The notes under the pieces are model-generated. The model was not told the origin of the DNA. It made no database searches and saw only the letters and a list, made by a program, of their open reading frames with translations. 64,000 bases of DNA from contig JAEYOW010000056.1 in assembly GCA_023411375.1 (NCBI GenBank), positions 14,673 through 78,672 of the forward strand, written 5' to 3'. This document shows, piece after piece, positions 26,507 to 34,987 of this stretch. Numbering within the stretch: the first letter of the stretch is position 1; each line of letters opens with the position of its first letter. Source of the stretch: Bacillota bacterium (lineage in GTDB: Bacteria; Bacillota; Clostridia; Christensenellales; Aristaeellaceae). Both the position numbers and the translations under genes were made by a program.

Positions 26507-27298
26507 TTATTTGATTCCGTAAATGACACCCAGACGGCCAATCACAAACCGTGTGTTTAAAAAAGCGGGAACGCCCTCCATGTGCCGGCTGTCCGCAAAA
26601 TGAAGCTCCTTTACACAGGGCTTTAAAAGCTCCAGGAGCGTTTCAATACTCCCGTAAATATGTGCGGCGTAAAAAACATCCTGAAACACAAACGCGCCGC
26701 CCGGCTTTATGACCCTGAGCGCCTCCTTAATCAGCGCCGGTTTATCCGGTTGAGTACGCACCTCGTGAAAAACGAGGTTGCTGATAGCGGCGTCGAAAGC
26801 GTCGTCGGCATACGGAAGCTTTGCCGCATCCGCCCTTTCAAACCGTACACGGGACGCGACGCCTTCCAGCGTAGCGTTGCGCTCGCACTGCTCCTGGCTG
26901 TAATACCAATCCTTACCCCAGAAATCAATGCCGGTAACGCAGAGCTTTGGAAATTTTTTTGCGGCCTTTACGCTCATCGCGCCGCTTCCGCAGCCTATAT
27001 CCAGCAAAGAACCCTCTTTGTTTACGGATAGACCGTCCAAACGCGTTACGACGCTGTCGAGCACTTTGCTCTGCGCCTTTCCCCCCCGGTAGGAAAGCGC
27101 GGTTTTGGCAAGGGAAAGATAGACGGTAAAGCTTAAAAAAGCGGCGGTTACGCAAAGCGCGGGGATTAGCCAAACTGCCGGTGCATGCCACAGAAAATGG
27201 GAAACCGCCGTAAGCATTCCCAGGAGCGCCGTTGCCGCCGCCCCCTTAAGAATAGGCCTCATGGACACCCAGCTTGCGTATTGAACCTGATTTTTCAT
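26507..27298 (-). CDS. Membrane-anchored class I SAM-dependent methyltransferase
   Basis: A 263-residue protein with two hydrophobic segments at the N-terminus (about 18-35 and 41-62), then a methyltransferase fold: motif I LLDIGCGSG near residue 98, acidic loop VTGIDFWGKD, and the catalytic-region stretch AAISNLVFHEV. GGAGA precedes the start by about 10 bases. The substrate is unknown; the membrane anchor suggests a lipid or quinone-like acceptor, which is a guess. Convergent with the YesN gene. Confidence 0.78.
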   Translation of the reverse strand: MKNQVQYASWVSMRPILKGAAATALLGMLTAVSHFLWHAPAVWLIPALCVTAAFLSFTVYLSLAKTALSYRGGKAQSKVLDSVVTRLDGLSVNKEGSLLDIGCGSGAMSVKAAKKFPKLCVTGIDFWGKDWYYSQEQCERNATLEGVASRVRFERADAAKLPYADDAFDAAISNLVFHEVRTQPDKPALIKEALRVIKPGGAFVFQDVFYAAHIYGSIETLLELLKPCVKELHFADSRHMEGVPAFLNTRFVIGRLGVIYGIK

Positions 27299-27347
27299 AG
27301 TTGAATTTTCTCCTTTCGCGCTAAAAGCGCCATGTGTTCCATTTGCA

Positions 27348-28451
27348 TTATCGAAGCGCTTCGCGCAGCCAACGAAGCGATTTTTCCCTCAGGGAAACCA
27401 GCGTCCGCCGTTTCTCGTCCCAATCGACGTTTTCATTGTGAAATTTCAATTGGAACAGATTGAGGACAGATTCGATTCTCGCGTTTTTGCACGACGCACG
27501 GCGTGGATTATCCCGCAGAAAAACATGAAAATTCCGTTCCATTATGATTGAAAATACCGTACAGTGAAAGGAATCCGTAAACACATAAGCAGCCCGCGAC
27601 AAATAGCCGAGCCATTGCGCCGGTGAAAGCCCATCCAGTATATCATACGGCTGCTTATACGCCTTTTGGGTAACCGCGGCCACTTTCAGCCGCATGTCCG
27701 TCCGGCCTGCGAACGCGCGCACTTCACGCCAATAGCGCGGGTGGTCGCCAAGAAAATAGCAGAAGATATAGGGCGGATCGTTTTCCGTAACCGCAATGGG
27801 CCGGGCGGCATACGCCTCCCACTCCTCCCGGGCCAACAGGCAAACCGGGTCAAGCAGCACGGGAATATCATTGCGGTGAAGCAGACTTCCCAGCAACCGC
27901 GCGCCCTGTGGCTCACGTACGGAAAGGTGCTGAAAATTCGCTAACAGAGAAGTGATTTGCTTGGCCTTATGCCTTGAACGGATGACGCTCACACCCAAGC
28001 TGGGCGCATAGGCAATCCGCCGCTGTCCTTCGGATGCGAACGGAAGAAAATAAACGGGATTAAACCAAACAGGCGACCATATTTGGTCGCTTCCACAGAT
28101 CAAAACGTCAAACGCCTTTGAGGCGGCTTCCACGGCCGCGCTATTGCGAAGAATCCGGGTTACGCGCAGATCCTCGCTATAAAAAGCGCGAAATGCTGAT
28201 GACCTGTCTCTGGCGCCCGGATGTCTTTTTTTTACAAGGCGCTTATTTACTCCCATAAGCAGCAATGCGGGGGAATTGCGGCTTGTGATGAAATTTTTCA
28301 GCCGTTCCTTTGTGTCCGGCGTATAGCAGAGATGCTTAACCTCACGGGACCATGGCGTAAGAATTCTTTGCAGAGCAAATGCCTGTAAGGCAGATCCATA
28401 ATTTTCATTGTATACAAAGGTAAGCACGCCTATTTTTTCTTCCATTCCCAT
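27348..28451 (-). CDS. Polysaccharide pyruvyl transferase family protein
   Basis: A 367-residue protein of the WcaK/CsaB-type fold: N-terminal NENYGSALQAFALQR, the glycosyltransferase-like ICGSDQIW near residue 120, a SVREPQG loop and C-terminal FTDSFHCTVFSI. The family transfers pyruvate ketals or related groups to surface polysaccharides. It stands outside any polysaccharide cluster here. The ATGs at codons 1 and 3 are equally possible starts; the ribosome site is weak. Confidence 0.82.
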   Translation of the reverse strand: MGMEEKIGVLTFVYNENYGSALQAFALQRILTPWSREVKHLCYTPDTKERLKNFITSRNSPALLLMGVNKRLVKKRHPGARDRSSAFRAFYSEDLRVTRILRNSAAVEAASKAFDVLICGSDQIWSPVWFNPVYFLPFASEGQRRIAYAPSLGVSVIRSRHKAKQITSLLANFQHLSVREPQGARLLGSLLHRNDIPVLLDPVCLLAREEWEAYAARPIAVTENDPPYIFCYFLGDHPRYWREVRAFAGRTDMRLKVAAVTQKAYKQPYDILDGLSPAQWLGYLSRAAYVFTDSFHCTVFSIIMERNFHVFLRDNPRRASCKNARIESVLNLFQLKFHNENVDWDEKRRTLVSLREKSLRWLREALR

Positions 28452-28587
28452 TCCCGCTTTCCACCAGCCATTGATCGCCCGCGGATTCCCCGGCCGTATC
28501 CGTTTCGTGCTGGTATCTGTTTTACAGCGTTCATAATTATAATGGTAAATGAATGGGAATAGGTTGACTTAATGTCACAAAATGGAA

Positions 28588-28637
28588 AAACCTGCGAACG
28601 CCGGACGCTGAAACAGCGGTCTGACGTTCGCAGGTTT
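28588..28637 (-). terminator. Terminator of the SIS/MBL/ROK operon
   Basis: Perfect 13-base arms AAACCTGCGAACG/CGTTCGCAGGTTT enclosing a smaller GCTG/CAGC hairpin. On the minus strand it is followed by TTTTTCC. It lies about 210 bases past the ROK stop. Confidence 0.8.
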
Positions 28638-28694
28638 GGAAAAACAAGTGGATGATTCTGATTTTTATTGATAAAGGTTTTTATCCTTCAGGCC

Positions 28695-28817
28695 TTATTT
28701 TCGCAGCGCTTTCAGCCCCTCCGGAAGGTGGTAAGCGCTTTTGGAGCTTGGATAAAGATATCCGTCGTGGCAGGGTGCAGGAGGAACAATGTTAAAATGC
28801 AGATGAAGCGGGATGTA
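28695..28817 (-). other. Short coding-like tail with no start, possible gene remnant
   Basis: Between the ROK stop and the terminator the minus strand is open for 40 codons, ending with HLPEGLKALRK and a TAA at 28695-28697. The composition looks like a protein C-terminus, but the frame is closed by TGA at 28818 and there is no start or ribosome site. It may be what is left of a deleted fourth gene of the operon. Forty open codons can also arise by chance in GC-rich DNA. Confidence 0.25.
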
Positions 28818-28849
28818 TCAGGCCAAATTCTAAATTTCCTCCTAAAGCT

Positions 28850-29686
28850 TCAAGTCCATTCATCATTCAGAAGGTACGCGCCCGTCAGCGCAAGCCGGCC
28901 GTCATCCTGCTTGCAATATAAAATGGGCACGTCTCCCCGCACCGTATGCGCGCGAAGCACCCGCCGCATAGCAGGCTCAAAACAGACGTACCCTTTGGCA
29001 ATGCCGCCGCCAATCAGCACGCATTCGGGGTCCATCAGGCCCACGGCGTAGCAAAGAAGGGTGCCAAGCGCCTCGCCATAGGCCGTAAAGGCCGCCTGTG
29101 CGGCCGCCTCGCCCTGTAGCGCCCGCCCGGCCAACGCCGCGACGGACCCGGCGGGGCAGCGGGACAAAAGCCCGGGCGTGGAGAGCGTGTCCTCCAGATT
29201 GCCGCCCTGATAGGGAGCAATCCACATTTCGCCCGTCATACCGTTACCATGATAGAGGTGGCCGTCCAATATCCACGCCGCGCCCACGCCCGTGCCCAGC
29301 GTGATCACGAGCACATTTTTTCTTCCCCCGCCATAACGCTGGTAAGCGCCCATGGCGTAGCAGGCCGAGTCTGGGTAGAGGCGCACGGGCATGCCCATGC
29401 GTTCGGCCAGCAGCGCCCTAAGCGGCAAGCCGCCCAAGGTTGGCAGGTTGTTGCACGCCACCAGCAGACCTTTTTCCTCCTTGGATGGGATTCCCATCAG
29501 AAGCGCCCGTATAGGCGTTTGTCCGGCAAAGTCCAGCAGCGCCGCTGTCCAGGCTGAAAGCAATACGTCCGGCTCCCGGCCTGCCAAAGTAGGCACGCTG
29601 CCAACCGGGCCAAGCGGCGCGCCCGCGTCGTCGCAAAGGCCCATGGCGAGATTGGTTCCGCCAAGGTCGGCCAACAGATACGCCAT
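28850..29686 (-). CDS. ROK-family sugar kinase
   Basis: A 278-residue kinase of the ROK family. ATP-binding ADLGGTN is at residues 6-12, catalytic Asp in YPDSACYAMGAY near 105, phosphate loop LGTGVGAAW near 130, and GGGIAKG near 230. It lacks the Cys-rich zinc motif of classical glucokinases and repressors, as does the allose-kinase subgroup. GGGAGGTATGAGG precedes the ATG. Last gene of the SIS-MBL-ROK operon, so it probably phosphorylates the sugar released in that pathway. Confidence 0.85.
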   Translation of the reverse strand: MAYLLADLGGTNLAMGLCDDAGAPLGPVGSVPTLAGREPDVLLSAWTAALLDFAGQTPIRALLMGIPSKEEKGLLVACNNLPTLGGLPLRALLAERMGMPVRLYPDSACYAMGAYQRYGGGRKNVLVITLGTGVGAAWILDGHLYHGNGMTGEMWIAPYQGGNLEDTLSTPGLLSRCPAGSVAALAGRALQGEAAAQAAFTAYGEALGTLLCYAVGLMDPECVLIGGGIAKGYVCFEPAMRRVLRAHTVRGDVPILYCKQDDGRLALTGAYLLNDEWT

Positions 29687-29689
29687 TCC

Positions 29690-31144
29690 TCATACCTCCC
29701 GCGCCCGGTCAAATTCCCGGAATGTTTCATATGTAAAGCTCCCGTCCTTCATCACCCGCAGCGTCGCGCTTCCCGTTTCAAACGCGCGCAGCGTTTCGCG
29801 AAGGCGGCCCTGATGCGCGTACAGGTAGCTTTCCACCTCTGGGATGAAGTGATCGTGATGGTCGCCCTTGCCGTAGCAGTGCGCGTTGACCTGCGCCAGA
29901 AACAGCACGGGATTACAGCGGCGCAAATAGGAGATATCCATTGTTCCGAAAAGGTGATGATTGCCGTGGTACACGTCGGCGGGCACCCATTCAGGATGAT
30001 CAAGCGCAATGCGGCGCTGATTGGGCGCGTAAATATCGCCGCCGTGCGCGTAAACAAAGCCGCCGCAGCTCATACGAAAGGATAGAGAGTTGGCGTTTAC
30101 ATCCCCCTCCGGCCCGTCGCCGGCGGCGTTTAAGACATTCCATGTTACGCCGCCCCGGCCGAACGTCTGATAGCGGCGAAAGCTGGTGTGATCGTAAAAC
30201 GCGCGCGGGCTGTATTGCCGCCGGATATCCCGGGCCGCGCCGCAGTGATCCGCGTCGTAATGCGTAACAACGTATGCATCCAGCCGCGCAATGCCGTTGG
30301 CGTCCAGAAAGGGTAGCACCCGCTCCCGCGCCATTTGCTCATAGCCGGAGTCCACCAGAACATGCTCTCCTGTAGGCAGACGAAATAGCACGCACGCGCC
30401 GTGGTCCACGTCCAGCATGGTAATGCTCATCAGGCTGGGTTCCGGCCTGTCGCCGATAAACAGGCGCGAGAAAACACGCGTCCCGTCCTCAAAAGCCACG
30501 CAGAGCTCGCATGGGCCGTCCGGAAGACGGCTCAGGCTGTCATGAGACAGTACGCAGGCCCAGCCGTCGGTAAAATGCAACGGGCCGTCCTGCGCCGCCG
30601 CCCTGTCTACCTCATAGTCAAGCGTCCGCCCGGCCGCCGTAACCCGCGCGATGGGCAGCGCGCCGCGCAGATGATAGCACAGGCCGCCGGAAACCGAGCG
30701 GTAAAAGCGGTTTTCCCTTGGAGCGATGGTTGGCAAGTCAAACAGCGGACGCGGAACGTCGTCGCAAAAACAGCATAGCTCCAGCGCTTCCACATCCACG
30801 GGAGCGCTTTCGTCGTCCACAACCGCGCCGTGCGATAGCAGCCGGACGTCGTTGACTCCCGCGCGCAGCGGTACGGAAAAGCGCGCGGCTTTCCACCTCC
30901 CCTGCGAGGCGGAAAAGCCGATTTTGTACTCGTCGCCGTTAACCAGCAGGCGCTGGCACAGGTCGCTTGCACCACAGCGGTAATGCACCAGCAGCGCGTA
31001 GCGGCCCGCAGCTTCCACCTCTATCAAAAAGGGCAGCGAGGCATCGTCCAGTCGCACATAAAACGGATAGCGGCACGTACCGTCGTTGGGTCGGAGAAGC
31101 GATTGGTCGCGCGTGGCCCGCCATGCGGGAAGGAGCGGATACAT
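29690..31144 (-). CDS. CBM-like domain fused to a ComEC-type metallo-beta-lactamase fold
   Basis: A 484-residue cytoplasmic protein. Residues about 15-135 form a beta-sandwich resembling a CBM35/CBM6 module (AGRYALLVHYR, GRWKAARFSVPLRAGVNDVRL). A linking domain covers 140-245, and a metallo-beta-lactamase domain covers 250-470. The metal motif THYDADHCGA near residue 300 has the HxDxDH form seen in ComEC; LDVDHGACVLF, LVDSGYE and GNHHLFG also fit. ATG 31144, 1 base after the SIS stop and 6 bases after GGAGG, is the start. It lies between a SIS isomerase and a sugar kinase, which suggests hydrolysis of a sugar ester or sugar phosphate. The function is unknown; the fusion is unusual. Confidence 0.75.
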   Translation of the reverse strand: MYPLLPAWRATRDQSLLRPNDGTCRYPFYVRLDDASLPFLIEVEAAGRYALLVHYRCGASDLCQRLLVNGDEYKIGFSASQGRWKAARFSVPLRAGVNDVRLLSHGAVVDDESAPVDVEALELCCFCDDVPRPLFDLPTIAPRENRFYRSVSGGLCYHLRGALPIARVTAAGRTLDYEVDRAAAQDGPLHFTDGWACVLSHDSLSRLPDGPCELCVAFEDGTRVFSRLFIGDRPEPSLMSITMLDVDHGACVLFRLPTGEHVLVDSGYEQMARERVLPFLDANGIARLDAYVVTHYDADHCGAARDIRRQYSPRAFYDHTSFRRYQTFGRGGVTWNVLNAAGDGPEGDVNANSLSFRMSCGGFVYAHGGDIYAPNQRRIALDHPEWVPADVYHGNHHLFGTMDISYLRRCNPVLFLAQVNAHCYGKGDHHDHFIPEVESYLYAHQGRLRETLRAFETGSATLRVMKDGSFTYETFREFDRAREV

Positions 31145-31145
31145 A

Positions 31146-32180
31146 TCAGTCCTCCGAAGTGATTTTATGTCCAATGGCGAAGTGACCGGCCTCCCGGCCA
31201 CGCTTTTCAGCGGTGGCGACCAGCAGAAGCTCCGCCGCGAGCGCCGCCAGATAGGGGAAGGCGCGCGGCGGCAGATGCGGCAGCGGTATCGTCACGGCTC
31301 CGTCTGGTTCCGGGCTGCCGATCGTAACCACATGGCCGCCATGCGCGCGCATCTGCTCGCACAGCGTTACGGTTTTTGCCTGATAGCCGTCGTCCTGTAT
31401 AAATACGACGGCACGGTGGTTCCCGTCGCAGATCTCCATGGGACCGTGGTGAAACATGCCAGTCGTCAGCCCGCGCGCGGCGCAATGCGCTCCTTCTGTA
31501 AAAATCAGCGCCGACTGAAGCGCGCATACCTGCCCGACTCCGCCCCGGCCGATGAAATACGCGTGATCGGCGGGCAGCAGCGCTTCGGCGGCGCGTTGGG
31601 CGGCGGGCATGGTCAGAGGATCGTCAAGGTAGCGCGCCATCCGCTCCGCGACCCCGCGAAGCTCAAGGCACAGCGCCGCGCGCTCCTCGTGCGGGCATAC
31701 GAGCAGTTCAAGCAGCGCCAGCGTATTGGTGAAGGTGCGGTTGGTAATGGTTCGCTCGCTGCCGCCGTAAAGCATAAGCGGGCAGTCGGACGCGGTTGCC
31801 AGCGTGGAGGCGGGGTCGTTCGTTACGCCGATCACCCGGCATCCGTCCGGCAGGCATTCCAGCAGCCGCTTGATCTCGATGCTTTCGCCCGACTGGGAGA
31901 TCATCACCAGCACGGTATCCGGCGTGATCAGCCCGCGATGATACTCGAACAGCTCTCCCGCCTCCAGATGGATAGCGCCCTTTTTCAAAAAAACATCCAG
32001 CACGTTTAGCGGCGCGTAATACGATGTGCCCATCCCCGTAAGAATGACGCGGGTGGCGCCGTCCAGCAGGCGGCAGGCCTGGCAAAGCGAGTCAAAGCCC
32101 TCCGCCTCATGCCGGTTGACTAATTCGTCAAGCGCCTGGGGCTGCTCCATAACTTCCTGGAAAAATGGCGTATGATTCAT
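31146..32180 (-). CDS. Double-SIS sugar isomerase/deaminase (AgaS/GlmS-like)
   Basis: A 344-residue protein with two SIS domains. The first has RVILTGMGTSYYAP and VMISQSGESIEIK near residues 45-110; the second has FIGRGGVGQVCALQSALIFTEGA near 200. This layout matches aldose-ketose isomerases and deaminases acting on amino-sugar phosphates. The start at 32180 has GGAGG 7 bases upstream. First gene of the operon. The sugar is probably a hexosamine or hexulosamine phosphate (inference). Confidence 0.82.
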   Translation of the reverse strand: MNHTPFFQEVMEQPQALDELVNRHEAEGFDSLCQACRLLDGATRVILTGMGTSYYAPLNVLDVFLKKGAIHLEAGELFEYHRGLITPDTVLVMISQSGESIEIKRLLECLPDGCRVIGVTNDPASTLATASDCPLMLYGGSERTITNRTFTNTLALLELLVCPHEERAALCLELRGVAERMARYLDDPLTMPAAQRAAEALLPADHAYFIGRGGVGQVCALQSALIFTEGAHCAARGLTTGMFHHGPMEICDGNHRAVVFIQDDGYQAKTVTLCEQMRAHGGHVVTIGSPEPDGAVTIPLPHLPPRAFPYLAALAAELLLVATAEKRGREAGHFAIGHKITSED

Positions 32181-32441
32181 CCGTATTCCTCCACAGTGGT
32201 ATTTTAAGTCCAGTATAATGCATTCCCATGACGTGAACAACCGCGTTTTTTATGAAACTATCCGCATTTTTCACCCATTCGGGAAGTGGAGAATACGAGT
32301 GGGGCAAGCTTTTCTGAAAACCGGCGCGGTTTCTCCCGCGAATGCGGCAGGATTTAGAGGCGGGACGCTGAATCTTAGTACTATTGCATAGCCGGACGCG
32401 TATACCCGCGCGCCGTGTCGTACAGGAAAGGACGATTGAAC

Positions 32442-34664
32442 ATGAAAGAACTCGACGTTAAGACGCCTGTAGAGCAGCGCGTGGAGAACCTGCTTTCCCG
32501 CATGACGCGGGAGGAGAAGGTCGCGCAGATGATTCAGGTGTCCAGCAATATGGTATCGGAGGATGAGGCGGAAGAATGGGCGGCGCGCGGCGCGGGCAGC
32601 TTTTTGCACACGCTTGGCGGCCGTGCGGAAAAACTGCAAAGGATCGCGTCAGAAACACGGCTTGGCATTCCGCTGCTTTTTGGTATCGACGCGGTTCGCG
32701 GGCACGCCCTGTATAATGGCGCGACTATCTTTCCCTGTCCACTGGCGATGGCCTGTAGCTGGGATGAGGAGCTGATGCTTGCGGTGGGCCGCGCCACGGC
32801 GGAGGAAATTGCCGCGGACGGACTGCACTGGACGTTCGCGCCTTTGCTGTGCCTGGCGCGCGACCTGCGCTGGGGCCGCGTGAACGAGACCTTTGGGGAG
32901 GACCCCGTGCTGACGGGCGCTATGGCGGCGGCTATGATCAAGGGCTTACAGGGTCAAAGCCTGAGCGATCCGGACAGCGTGATGGCCTGCGCGAAGCACT
33001 ATATCGCATATGGAGAGAGCACGGGCGGCCGTGATTCTGTGGATGCGCCGATCACGATGCGCAAAATCCGCGAGGTGTTTTTGCCGCCCTTCCAGCGGGC
33101 GGTGGAGGCTGGATGCGCGACGGTTATGTCCGGCTATTCGTCCATCGACGGCGTGCCGATGACCTCCCATGCGGAGCTGCTCAACGGCGTATTGAAACGC
33201 GAGCTGGGCTTTGACGGCTTCGTAGTGACGGACTGGCAAAACGTGCTTTCGCTGGTGGAAAAGCAGCACGTGGCCGAAAATTTGGAGCAGGCGGCGAAGC
33301 AGGCGTTGCTTGCCGGCAACGATATGGTAATGGTGACCAACGCGTTTTATGACGCCGCGCTTGCGCTGCTTGAACGGGGCGAGGTCGCTCAGGAGGCGGT
33401 GGATGAGGCGGTCAGGCGCATTCTGCGTATGAAGTTCCGTTTAGGGTTGTTTGATGAAAAGCGCTTCGCCAAAAAGAACGCCGCCTGTATCCACAGCCGG
33501 GAGCATCAGGCGCTCAACCGCCGGATGCAGCTGGAAAGCATCGTGCTCCTGAAAAACAATGGAGCGCTACCGCTTGCGCAAAAGAAAATCGCAGTCGTCG
33601 GCCCAAATGCGGACGACGTTAACGCAACCCTGGGCGACTGGACGTTCCTGACCCATCCCGACCCCAAGCCCGAGACAAAGCCGCTCGCGCCCGTATCCAC
33701 AGTGGTTGACGGCCTGCGCCGCCTCGGGACGGAATGCGGCGCGGAGGTAAGGTACGCGCGCGGCTGCGGATGGCTTGACGAATCGGAGAAGCGCGAGCGC
33801 AACCGCGACAACCTTCAGGAAAGCGAGGCTTTCTCCTATGAGCTGAACCGCGCGTATGGGCGTGAGATTGACGAGGCCGTCAGGGTCGCGGGCGAATGCG
33901 ACGTTATTGTCGCCTGCGTAGGTGACTTCATCGGCCAGAACGGTGAATACCGCGACCGTGCGGATCTTTCCCTCTCGGGTCACCAGATGGAGCTGCTCAA
34001 AGCGCTTCGCGGGCTTGGCAAGCCGCTGATCGTGGTGCTTATCAGCGGCAAGCCGCTTTGCACCCCATGGATTAACGAGCACGCGGACGCGGTGGTACAG
34101 GCGTTTAACGGCGGGCAGGAGCTGGGCGGTGCGCTGGCGGAGATCCTGCTGGGCAGAGAAAACCCGTCCGGCAAGCTGCCCATCAGCTACGCGCGCCACA
34201 CCGGACAGCTTCCCGTGTACTATAACCAGCTTCCCGGCTGGCATGGCGGTAAATATGTGGATTTGCCCGCCGAGCCGCTGTATGCTTTCGGCTATGGACT
34301 GTCCTACGCAGAGTACGCATATTCGGACCTTGACGTGCGGGTGGACGGCGGCGCGCGGCGCGTAGAGGTTTCCGCAACGGTTGCAAACTGCTCAAACCGC
34401 GATGGAGCGGAGGTTTCGCAGCTTTACTTCCGCGACCGCGTAAGTACTGTGATGACCCCCGTCAAGCGTCTGCTAGGCTTTGAAAGGGTACGTCTGGCGG
34501 CTGGAGAGAGCAGAAGGGTATTCTTCAGCGTGCCGTTTGAAAGCCTGGGCTTTTATGATTCCAACCAGCGGCTTACGCTGGAGGACGGCGGGTTCACCTT
34601 CTGGCTGGGCGGATCGTCCCGGGATGAGGATTTGCTGTCGCGGGATATCGATATCGTGTTTTAA
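32442..34664 (+). CDS. GH3 beta-glycosidase
   Basis: A 740-residue cytoplasmic enzyme. The GH3 N-domain (residues 40-310) carries KHYIAYGES and the nucleophile Asp in FVVTDWQN near residue 264. The C-domain (350-600) starts ESIVLLKNNGALPL, and a fibronectin-III-like tail (640-735) has SNRDGAEVSQLYF. No signal peptide, so it acts on imported beta-glucosides or xylosides. AGGAAAGGA lies upstream of ATG 32442. Transcribed away from the SIS-MBL-ROK operon, with which it may share a regulator in the 260-base divergent gap. Confidence 0.9.
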   Translation: MKELDVKTPVEQRVENLLSRMTREEKVAQMIQVSSNMVSEDEAEEWAARGAGSFLHTLGGRAEKLQRIASETRLGIPLLFGIDAVRGHALYNGATIFPCPLAMACSWDEELMLAVGRATAEEIAADGLHWTFAPLLCLARDLRWGRVNETFGEDPVLTGAMAAAMIKGLQGQSLSDPDSVMACAKHYIAYGESTGGRDSVDAPITMRKIREVFLPPFQRAVEAGCATVMSGYSSIDGVPMTSHAELLNGVLKRELGFDGFVVTDWQNVLSLVEKQHVAENLEQAAKQALLAGNDMVMVTNAFYDAALALLERGEVAQEAVDEAVRRILRMKFRLGLFDEKRFAKKNAACIHSREHQALNRRMQLESIVLLKNNGALPLAQKKIAVVGPNADDVNATLGDWTFLTHPDPKPETKPLAPVSTVVDGLRRLGTECGAEVRYARGCGWLDESEKRERNRDNLQESEAFSYELNRAYGREIDEAVRVAGECDVIVACVGDFIGQNGEYRDRADLSLSGHQMELLKALRGLGKPLIVVLISGKPLCTPWINEHADAVVQAFNGGQELGGALAEILLGRENPSGKLPISYARHTGQLPVYYNQLPGWHGGKYVDLPAEPLYAFGYGLSYAEYAYSDLDVRVDGGARRVEVSATVANCSNRDGAEVSQLYFRDRVSTVMTPVKRLLGFERVRLAAGESRRVFFSVPFESLGFYDSNQRLTLEDGGFTFWLGGSSRDEDLLSRDIDIVF

Positions 34665-34680
34665 CGCCTGAAATTGGCTG

Positions 34681-34723
34681 GCACAGGCCGCGCACGGTGC
34701 TTGACGGCCAGCGCGGCCTGTGC
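34681..34723 (+). terminator. Hairpin terminator after the GH3 gene
   Basis: Perfect 13-base arms GCACAGGCCGCGC/GCGCGGCCTGTGC around a 17-base loop, 16 bases after the stop, followed by TATAATTT. The loop and right arm also encode the next promoter. Confidence 0.75.
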
Positions 34724-34729
34724 TATAAT
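34701..34729 (+). promoter_or_regulatory. Sigma-A promoter nested inside the GH3 terminator
   Basis: TTGACG (34701-34706), exactly 17 bases, TATAAT (34724-34729). The -35 box is in the terminator loop and the spacer covers its right arm. It drives the structured leader and the MutS2-like gene. Confidence 0.75.
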
Positions 34730-34735
34730 TTCAAC

Positions 34736-34905
34736 ATTCTTGGCTGGAGGTGTGTGTGTGGAATCGGTTCTGTGAGGAGCAGGGCTGCGGTATGCGGTGG
34801 CATGATCGCTTATTTGCCGTACCCAATTGTTTCATACAGAACCATGACGCTCATCGCTTTTGATAGGCTTTGCGGACGTGGTGTTAAACCATGTCCTTTT
34901 CTTTT
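34736..34905 (+). ncRNA. Structured leader RNA with its own terminator, class unknown
   Basis: From the predicted RNA start to a T-run are about 170 bases. GGTTCTGTG (34766-34774) pairs with TACAGAACC (34835-34843), enclosing a large internal loop and an inner GGTA/TACC plus GGCA/TGCC hairpin. A terminator hairpin follows. ACCATG occurs at the end of the first helix (34841-34846) and again in the terminator right arm (34888-34893). The upstream copy could therefore pair with the terminator left arm as an antiterminator. That is riboswitch-like. A free-standing 6S-like RNA is the alternative. It also holds a 5-codon ORF at 34758-34775. No known riboswitch core was recognised. Confidence 0.5.
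34874..34905 (+). terminator. Intrinsic terminator of the leader RNA
   Basis: GGACGTGGT, loop GTTAA, ACCATGTCC (9 pairs, one G-U), then TTTTCTTTT. It lies 83 bases before the MutS2-like start, so that gene depends on read-through. Confidence 0.75.
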
Positions 34906-34987
34906 GTGTGAAACGGATGCTCCAACTCTCGCTCATGCCTGGTTTAGGTTCAAATCATCAATTTGAGGACATGAGGGGAAGATTACA

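Noticed and set aside
34940..34975. GGTTCAAATC resembling a tRNA T-arm
   Set aside because: No matching acceptor, D or anticodon arms surround it, so there is no tRNA gene.
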